This document shows, one piece after another, positions 59,423 through 64,000 of a stretch of 64,000 nucleotides of DNA; the stretch's first letter is position 1; each line of letters opens with the position of its first letter. The notes beneath the pieces are model-generated. The model made no database searches and had not been told where the DNA came from. It saw nothing but the letters and a program-made list of their open reading frames with translations. The stretch comes from Kitasatospora sp. NBC_01287 (GTDB taxonomy: Bacteria; Actinomycetota; Actinomycetes; Streptomycetales; Streptomycetaceae), in contig NZ_JAPEPB010000001.1 of NCBI RefSeq assembly GCF_026340565.1, positions 8,034,001-8,098,000 on the forward strand. The letters run 5' to 3'. The translations under genes were made by a program, and so were the position numbers.

Positions 59423-59842
59423 ATGCCCCGCATCCGACGCACCCGTATTCGACGACCCAGCGCCGCAGAGCGGGACCGGGGCTCGGCCAGCACCGAACTC
59501 GCCATCGTCGCACCGCTGCTGCTGCTCCTGCTGCTGGCGATCGTGCAGTTCGCGCTGGCTGTCCACGCCCACCACATCGCCCAGGCCGCAGCCTCCCGCG
59601 CCCTTGCCACCGCCCGCGCCGAGCACGCCACCGCCGAAGCCGGACGAGCCGATGGACAGGCGCTGCTGCGCGCGGTCGACTCCGGCTCGCTGAGGGGGCC
59701 GAGCGTGGCGGTGACCCGCACCGGCACGCGGGCAAGCGTGGAGGTCAGCGGCACCGTCGTGAAGCTGATCCCGTTCCTCGACCTGCACGTCACCGCCCGC
59801 GCGGCCGGCCCGGTCGAACACCTCACCGGCCCCGACCGCTAG
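59423..59842 (+). CDS. TadE-like pseudopilin (first)
   Basis: A 139-aa protein: a basic N-terminus, then DRGSASTELAIVAPLLLLLL LAIVQFALAVHAH, the prepilin-like cleavage and hydrophobic segment of TadE-type proteins, with the Glu at position five. The extracellular part (about 60-139) is beta-rich. TadE proteins are minor pilins needed for fibre assembly. It starts 10 bp after the Flp gene. Confidence 0.85.
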   Translation: MPRIRRTRIRRPSAAERDRGSASTELAIVAPLLLLLLLAIVQFALAVHAHHIAQAAASRALATARAEHATAEAGRADGQALLRAVDSGSLRGPSVAVTRTGTRASVEVSGTVVKLIPFLDLHVTARAAGPVEHLTGPDR

Positions 59843-59860
59843 CCCAAAGGAGGAGAGCCT

Positions 59861-60295
59861 GTGCCCGACCATCCGGCACGCCGCCTCGGTGACCGGGGCT
59901 CGGTGACCGCCGAGATGGCCCTGACCGCGCCGCTGCTGGTGCTCCTGCTCCTCTTCGGCATCGGCGCGGGACGCCTCGTCTCGGCGCGCCTGGACGTGGC
60001 GGATGCCGCCCACCAGGCCGCCCGCGCCGCCACCCTGGCCCGCACACCCAGCGCCGCCACCGGAGCCGCGACGCAGGCGGCCCGCGAGGCACTGGTGGGA
60101 GCCGGACTGGCCTGCTCCCACCTCGCGGTCACCACCGACACGACCGCCTTCCGCCCCGGCGGGCGGATCAGCGTCACCGTGGTGTGCGCAGCCTCGCTCA
60201 GCGGCCTCACCCTGCTGCCCTGGCCGGGCGAGCGGACCGTCGCCGAGACGTTCACCGCACCCCTGGAGACCTACCGCGCCACGGAGACGAAGTGA
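59861..60295 (+). CDS. TadE-like pseudopilin (second)
   Basis: A 144-aa paralogue: GDRGSVTAEMALTAPLLVLL LLFGIGAGRLVSARLD is the cleavage/hydrophobic segment with Glu at position five, and a beta-rich domain with one cysteine pair (LACSHL, VVCAAS) follows. GGAGGAG lies before the GTG start. Minor-pilin function is assumed from the family. Its stop overlaps the next gene. Confidence 0.85.
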   Translation: MPDHPARRLGDRGSVTAEMALTAPLLVLLLLFGIGAGRLVSARLDVADAAHQAARAATLARTPSAATGAATQAAREALVGAGLACSHLAVTTDTTAFRPGGRISVTVVCAASLSGLTLLPWPGERTVAETFTAPLETYRATETK

Positions 60296-60720
60296 CCAAC
60301 CCCCACCGCGGTGCAGCCCGTTGCCGGGACGAGGGCTCGGTGACCGCGTTCACCGTCGCCATCGTGCTCGGCCTGCTCGCGCTCCTGGGCCTGACCGTCG
60401 ACGGCGGCCTCGCCCTGGCCGCCCGGGTCCGCGCCTATGGCCAAGCCCAGGAAGCAGCCCGCGACGGCGCCCGCCACCTCGACCTCCGGCAACTGCGCGA
60501 CCAGCGCACCCTCACCGTGCGCAGCACCCAGGCCGAACAGGCCTCAACCGACTACCTGCACACCGCCGGAGCCACCGGCCGAGCCACAGCCCGCGGCAAC
60601 GAGGTGACCGTCACCGTCCACCGCACCCAGCACACCCAGATCCTCACCCTGCTGGGCATCCGCACCATCGACGTGAGCGCCACCGCCACCGCGCGCGCCG
60701 AGGAGACCGGTACCCCGTGA
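60292..60720 (+). CDS. TadG/Rv3654c-like protein
   Basis: A 142-aa protein: CRDEGSVTAFTVAIVLGLLA followed by LLGLTVDGGLALAARVRAYG. This is the TadG/Rv3654c-type N-terminus, in which the hydrophobic helix is followed by DGG(L). It has Thr rather than Glu in the classical position. The extracellular remainder is Ala/Thr/Arg-rich. It is co-translated with neighbours on both sides (GTGA overlaps). It probably links the minor-pilin complex to the membrane. Confidence 0.82.
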   Translation: MTNPHRGAARCRDEGSVTAFTVAIVLGLLALLGLTVDGGLALAARVRAYGQAQEAARDGARHLDLRQLRDQRTLTVRSTQAEQASTDYLHTAGATGRATARGNEVTVTVHRTQHTQILTLLGIRTIDVSATATARAEETGTP

Positions 60721-63599
60721 CCCCCTTCGCGCACCGCGCCGGTCACCTGCTGCGCGCCCTGGTCGCGACCGCGGCTCTGACCGGCCTCCTCGCCGGACTC
60801 CCGTACGCCCTCCTGCACTACGCCGCGCAGTTCCGGCCCCAGCACCTGCCCACTCTGGGCGAGGCGACCGTCTGGGCGCAGGACCCGCTCGCCGCGTTCC
60901 TCCTGCTGCAACTGCTCTACTGCGCCAGCTGGCTACTCTGGGCCTACCTGCTGCTCCAGGTACTGCGCGAAGTGTGCTGGTACGCCGCCAACTTCGGAGC
61001 GCTGCTGAGCGAGGCGGGCCCGGGGGCGGTCACGGCCGTGGCCCGGCGCACGATCGCCGGGCTGCTCGTCGGCGCGATCGTGCTGGCCATCGCCGCAGGC
61101 CTGCGCGGCACACCCGTCGAACGCGGCGACGCGAGCCTGGCCGCGTGGACCACGCCGATCGCCGCGACCGCCCCGGCCACCCCCGTTCCCTCACCGAACA
61201 GCGCGACAGCGCGCGCCGCGGCGAGCACCGACACGACCGCCGCATGCGAGGTGCGGCCCGGCGACACCCTCTGGGACCTCGCCGAACGCCACCTCGACAA
61301 CCCGCTGCGCTGGAAAGAGATCTACCAACTCAACCGGCTCCGCCCGCAACCCGACGGCAGTCACCTCAGCGACCCGGACCGGATCACCCCCGGCTGGACC
61401 ATGCTGCTGCCGCCCGCCGCGAACCCGGCCCCGGTCACGAGCCGCCCGGCCCCGGTGCCCGCCCCGCCCACGCGGCCGACGCCCTCTCCACGGATGCCTT
61501 CCCCGACGGCGGCGACCCCGAGCACGCCGGTCGAGCCGCATGCGACCACCGCCCAGGACCCGGCAGCGGCTGCTCCCCCGGCGGTCCCGCACCAAGCGGC
61601 CGCTCCAGGGATCCAGCTTCCCCGGGAGGCGGGATACCTGGCCCTGGCGGTAGGGACCGCGCTGAGCGCCGCCGCTGTGCGCCGGACTCTGCACCGGCGT
61701 CGCGACTACCACCCCGGCGACGTGGGGGAGGAGCACCACCCGCGTCCCGAGGAGACCTCGCTCGTCGCCGCGCTCCGCAGCATCGCCAGTCTCCACCCAC
61801 CGGCCGGCCGTGAACCGGGAGCCGACCAGGGCGACGTCCCGCTCGCCACCCGCGGAACCCGACAGTGCCACCTGCTCGATCTCCTGGCAGGCAATCAGCA
61901 AGCCGTCCTGGCCCTCTCCGGCCCCGGTGCCGAGGACGCGGCCCGCGCCTTGCTCGTCACCGTGCTGACGGCACCGGGACAGGCCCGCCTGCTCCTGCCC
62001 CGAACCGATGCCGTCCGCCTGGCGCCCGGCTTGGCCAACCGGCGCCTCCCGGCATGCCAGTTGACCGCGGACCTTGACGAGGCCCTCTCGGTGCTGGAGA
62101 CAGAACTTCTGCGCCGCACCCGCCAGCACCATGATGCAGAGCGATCCGCCGCCGCGCGGGAGCCCCGGCCGATGGTCCTGCTCACCCAGCACGATCCGCG
62201 CCACCACCAGCGCCTGGCCGCCGTGCTCAAGGCCGGCCGCCCCCATGGACTGACTGCCCTGGTCCTCACCGGCACCGCACCGGCGCCACCCGACGCTCTG
62301 GCCTACCAGGTCGACACGGACGGCCACGCCACCGCCGGCAGCCCGCACACCGACAGTCCGCTGCACTTCTTCCACCTGCCGATGAGCAGCTCGGACATCC
62401 TGCTGGGCCTCATCCAGCAGAGCGAAGAACAGCCCCTGGCGGAAACCCGGGTAATTGCCGGAGGGGCTTCCGCCGCTGGGCAAGAAGATGAAGGGCGGGA
62501 GCCTTCCCCGGGCGCTCCTGAGCGCAAGCCGCCGACCCCGGAGAGGCCTGAGAATTCTGTGGGTACGCAGAATTCCATCGAGCTGGGAAAAGCGAGCCAG
62601 CAGGACCGCTCCGATAACAGCGAGCTCATGCTCGCGACAGGGAGGGATGTCCCCTCGGGCACCGCCTGGGAATCGATCGACCCCCAGCGGACACCCCGAT
62701 CACGCCCGACAGCCGAGGCTGGTGCGGGCGAAACCCGCACCGCCGTCGCCGAGCGACGCCCGGTGAGCGTCACCCTGCTCGGCCCCCTGGCCGCGACCGT
62801 CCGGGGCGACCTGGTGGCCAAGGGGCTGAGTGGGTACGCCGGTGAGCTACTCGCGCACCTCGCCACCCACCCCGGCGGTTCCACCAAGGACGCGATCCTG
62901 GAAGCCATCTGGCCCGACAAGGACCCCGCGACCACCGGTACCGAGGCCTTCCACACCGCGAAGAAGAGCATTCGCGGCGCCCTGCGCACCGCACTGGGTG
63001 CCACCACCTCGCTCGGCGTCCTCCTGCAGGCCGGTGGCCTGTGGCGCCTGGACCCCATGCTCGCGGAGACCGATCTCGACGCCTTCCACGAAGCGGTACG
63101 GCGAGCGACCACCACGCCTGACCAGGCCGAACGCCTCGCCGCTCACCGCCGCACCGTCGCTCTCTACACCGGGGAACTGTGCGAGGGCATGGACCGCCCC
63201 TGGCTCACCGCGCCGCGGGAGGAGGCCCGCCGCCGCGTCCTCAACGCCCTCGGCATTCTGGCCACCGGCACCGCGGACCCCGAAGAAGCGCTCGGCCTGC
63301 TGGAGCGCGCCCTGGAGCACGACCCCTACAACGAGGAACTCCACCTGCGCCTGGCCCGCCAGCACATCGCTCTGGGCCGCACCGAGGCCGTCCACCGGAC
63401 CCAGGAGCGGCTCCGCAGTCGGCTCGCCGAGATCGAGGAACGCCCGACCGCCGCGACCACCCGCGCCTTCCATGAACTCCTCGCCGGGCGATCCGCCCGC
63501 TCGGTCCTCGACGGGCCAACACCCCGACGTCCCGAATCGGCGGCATCGCTTCGCCCGGCCCGCTCCACCTCGGGCCCGGGCGCGCCTGTCAGGCGGTAG
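60717..63599 (+). CDS. Membrane LysM-BTAD regulator-like protein closing the Tad-type operon
   Basis: A 960-aa protein. Three transmembrane helices lie in the first about 140 residues (ATAALTGLLAGLPYALLHYA; AAFLLLQLLYCASWLLWAYL; IAGLLVGAIVLAIAAG). A LysM domain follows at about 178-232 (VRPGDTLWDLAERHLDNPLR, KEIYQLNRL), then a Pro-rich linker and a fourth helix (about 305-322). Another linker leads to a C-terminal OmpR-like winged helix (about 682-760, SVTLLGPLAATVRGDLVAKG) and BTAD repeats (about 770-930, LYTGELCEGMDRPWL, LLERALEHDPYNEELHLRLA). LysM binds peptidoglycan; BTAD regulators of the SARP type bind DNA. Topology would put them on opposite sides, so it may sense the wall and signal inside. 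It overlaps the TadG-like gene by four bases. Confidence 0.82.
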   Translation: MTPFAHRAGHLLRALVATAALTGLLAGLPYALLHYAAQFRPQHLPTLGEATVWAQDPLAAFLLLQLLYCASWLLWAYLLLQVLREVCWYAANFGALLSEAGPGAVTAVARRTIAGLLVGAIVLAIAAGLRGTPVERGDASLAAWTTPIAATAPATPVPSPNSATARAAASTDTTAACEVRPGDTLWDLAERHLDNPLRWKEIYQLNRLRPQPDGSHLSDPDRITPGWTMLLPPAANPAPVTSRPAPVPAPPTRPTPSPRMPSPTAATPSTPVEPHATTAQDPAAAAPPAVPHQAAAPGIQLPREAGYLALAVGTALSAAAVRRTLHRRRDYHPGDVGEEHHPRPEETSLVAALRSIASLHPPAGREPGADQGDVPLATRGTRQCHLLDLLAGNQQAVLALSGPGAEDAARALLVTVLTAPGQARLLLPRTDAVRLAPGLANRRLPACQLTADLDEALSVLETELLRRTRQHHDAERSAAAREPRPMVLLTQHDPRHHQRLAAVLKAGRPHGLTALVLTGTAPAPPDALAYQVDTDGHATAGSPHTDSPLHFFHLPMSSSDILLGLIQQSEEQPLAETRVIAGGASAAGQEDEGREPSPGAPERKPPTPERPENSVGTQNSIELGKASQQDRSDNSELMLATGRDVPSGTAWESIDPQRTPRSRPTAEAGAGETRTAVAERRPVSVTLLGPLAATVRGDLVAKGLSGYAGELLAHLATHPGGSTKDAILEAIWPDKDPATTGTEAFHTAKKSIRGALRTALGATTSLGVLLQAGGLWRLDPMLAETDLDAFHEAVRRATTTPDQAERLAAHRRTVALYTGELCEGMDRPWLTAPREEARRRVLNALGILATGTADPEEALGLLERALEHDPYNEELHLRLARQHIALGRTEAVHRTQERLRSRLAEIEERPTAATTRAFHELLAGRSARSVLDGPTPRRPESAASLRPARSTSGPGAPVRR

Positions 63600-64000
63600 C
63601 CGGCCAGGTGGCTCCGAAGGCTGCTGCTCGGCATGCCGAGCAGCAGCTTCGATGCGGGCGATCCACCGGGAGGTAGGTGGTGCGACCGGCCGGGAGGAGC
63701 GCCTGCCGGCTCATCGGCCGACGGTGGCCAGGCGCTGCGGAGTCCGAACCGGGTGGCCGGTGGGACGTCGACCCATGGGTGTCGATCCTCGGATGTCGCC
63801 TCAGGTGTCCCGCCCTGGACGGGACGCCCTGTCCCGGTTCATCGCCGCAGGTGGGCGGTCTGATGGGGCAATTGGGCATGGCCGGACTCAATACCCGGTG
63901 GTAGGTCCCCACCCGGTCTTCGCGCGTCCCGGCGGCCAGGTAGCCCGGTCCCGGCGGTGCCGCCCCGCCCCCGTTGCCTCTTGACCGGCGGCTGCCCTCC
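63600..64000. other. Right-end intergenic region
   Basis: After the operon terminator palindrome the remaining 350 bases show no gene with recognisable features. Reading frames on both strands are Arg/Gly/Pro-rich. Confidence 0.4.
63620..63647 (+). terminator. 28-bp perfect palindrome ending the Tad-type operon
   Basis: GCTGCTGCTCGGCA followed directly by its complement, 20 bases after the stop of the last gene. The hairpin has no unpaired loop bases in duplex form and is followed by TTC. It probably terminates the operon and protects its 3' end. Confidence 0.8.

Noticed and set aside
1..64000. tRNA, rRNA and replication-origin signals
   Set aside because: No cloverleaf-type sequence with a GTTCRA-like arm, no rRNA-like stretch and no cluster of DnaA-type boxes was noticed on reading both strands; a dedicated RNA scan was not possible here.

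Overview
The window is high-GC DNA (roughly 70% or more) with GTG/TTG starts, frequent ATGA/GTGA stop-start overlaps, many XRE/TPR regulators, a SUFU-domain protein, a BTAD regulator and Tad genes. This fits a Streptomyces/Kitasatospora-type actinomycete chromosome. It reads as an accessory or arm region: ordinary gene pairs are interleaved with gene remnants, nested insertion sequences and a polymorphic-toxin locus. The genus is inferred from gene content only.

Layout. 0-5 kb: tail of a GbsR/MarR regulator, an SDR lacking the usual lysine, a WXG100-type secreted-protein pair (1794-3733) and a sterol/macrolide-type glycosyltransferase. 5.5-8.4 kb: a two-gene operon of a GNAT-like/ThiF-like fusion and a KAS III ketosynthase. 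8.4-12.4 kb: a hairpin with tandem 9-mers, a DyP peroxidase remnant, a TetR regulator and quinone oxidoreductase sharing an operator motif, two small reverse-strand genes and an ABC-ATPase remnant. 12.4-19.3 kb: a branched-chain amino-acid-type binding lipoprotein, a beta-hydroxyacid dehydrogenase, an Hsp20 with a RheA-type operator, two DUF2267 paralogues, a 54-aa membrane protein, a PRC-barrel protein and a GvpU-like protein. 19.6-22.4 kb: a cold-shock block with a structured leader, a CspA-family protein and a DEAD-box helicase whose ribosome binding site lies in a hairpin.

24.0-41.7 kb: two near-identical IS fragments in inverted orientation bracket about 16.7 kb. Inside lie an IS-truncated SUFU-type gene, an integrase tail, a MerR-SDR-WrbA-muconolactone isomerase redox locus, a decayed KdsB-like gene with a 21-G tract, and a toxin cluster. 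The cluster is SseB-like protein, WXG-type protein, RHS toxin 1, its candidate immunity gene, RHS toxin 2 and two Imm50-like genes. The two RHS genes come from a tandem duplication with an offset of 5102 bp.

41.7-48.1 kb: an IS graveyard. An IS4-family element (with its 10-bp target duplication) sits inside a degenerate integrase-type IS, which interrupts the second IS fragment. Further right is an IS5-type element with 20-bp inverted repeats that also encloses a convergent passenger gene. 48.1-52.7 kb: a Nudix hydrolase, two XRE/TPR regulators, a HATPase and a HAD hydrolase. 52.9-63.6 kb: a Tad/Flp pilus-type operon (lipoprotein, secreted protein, SAF/CpaB-like, TadZ-like, CpaF/TadA, TadB, TadC, Flp pilin, three TadE/G-like) ending in a 960-aa membrane protein that combines LysM with a BTAD-type regulator, followed by a 28-bp perfect palindrome.

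The strongest candidates for new biology are the GNAT-ThiF/KAS III pair, the duplicated RHS toxin-immunity array, the RNA hairpins over the cold-shock genes, and the membrane LysM-BTAD protein in the Tad operon. Family assignments are by eye; no database search was run.
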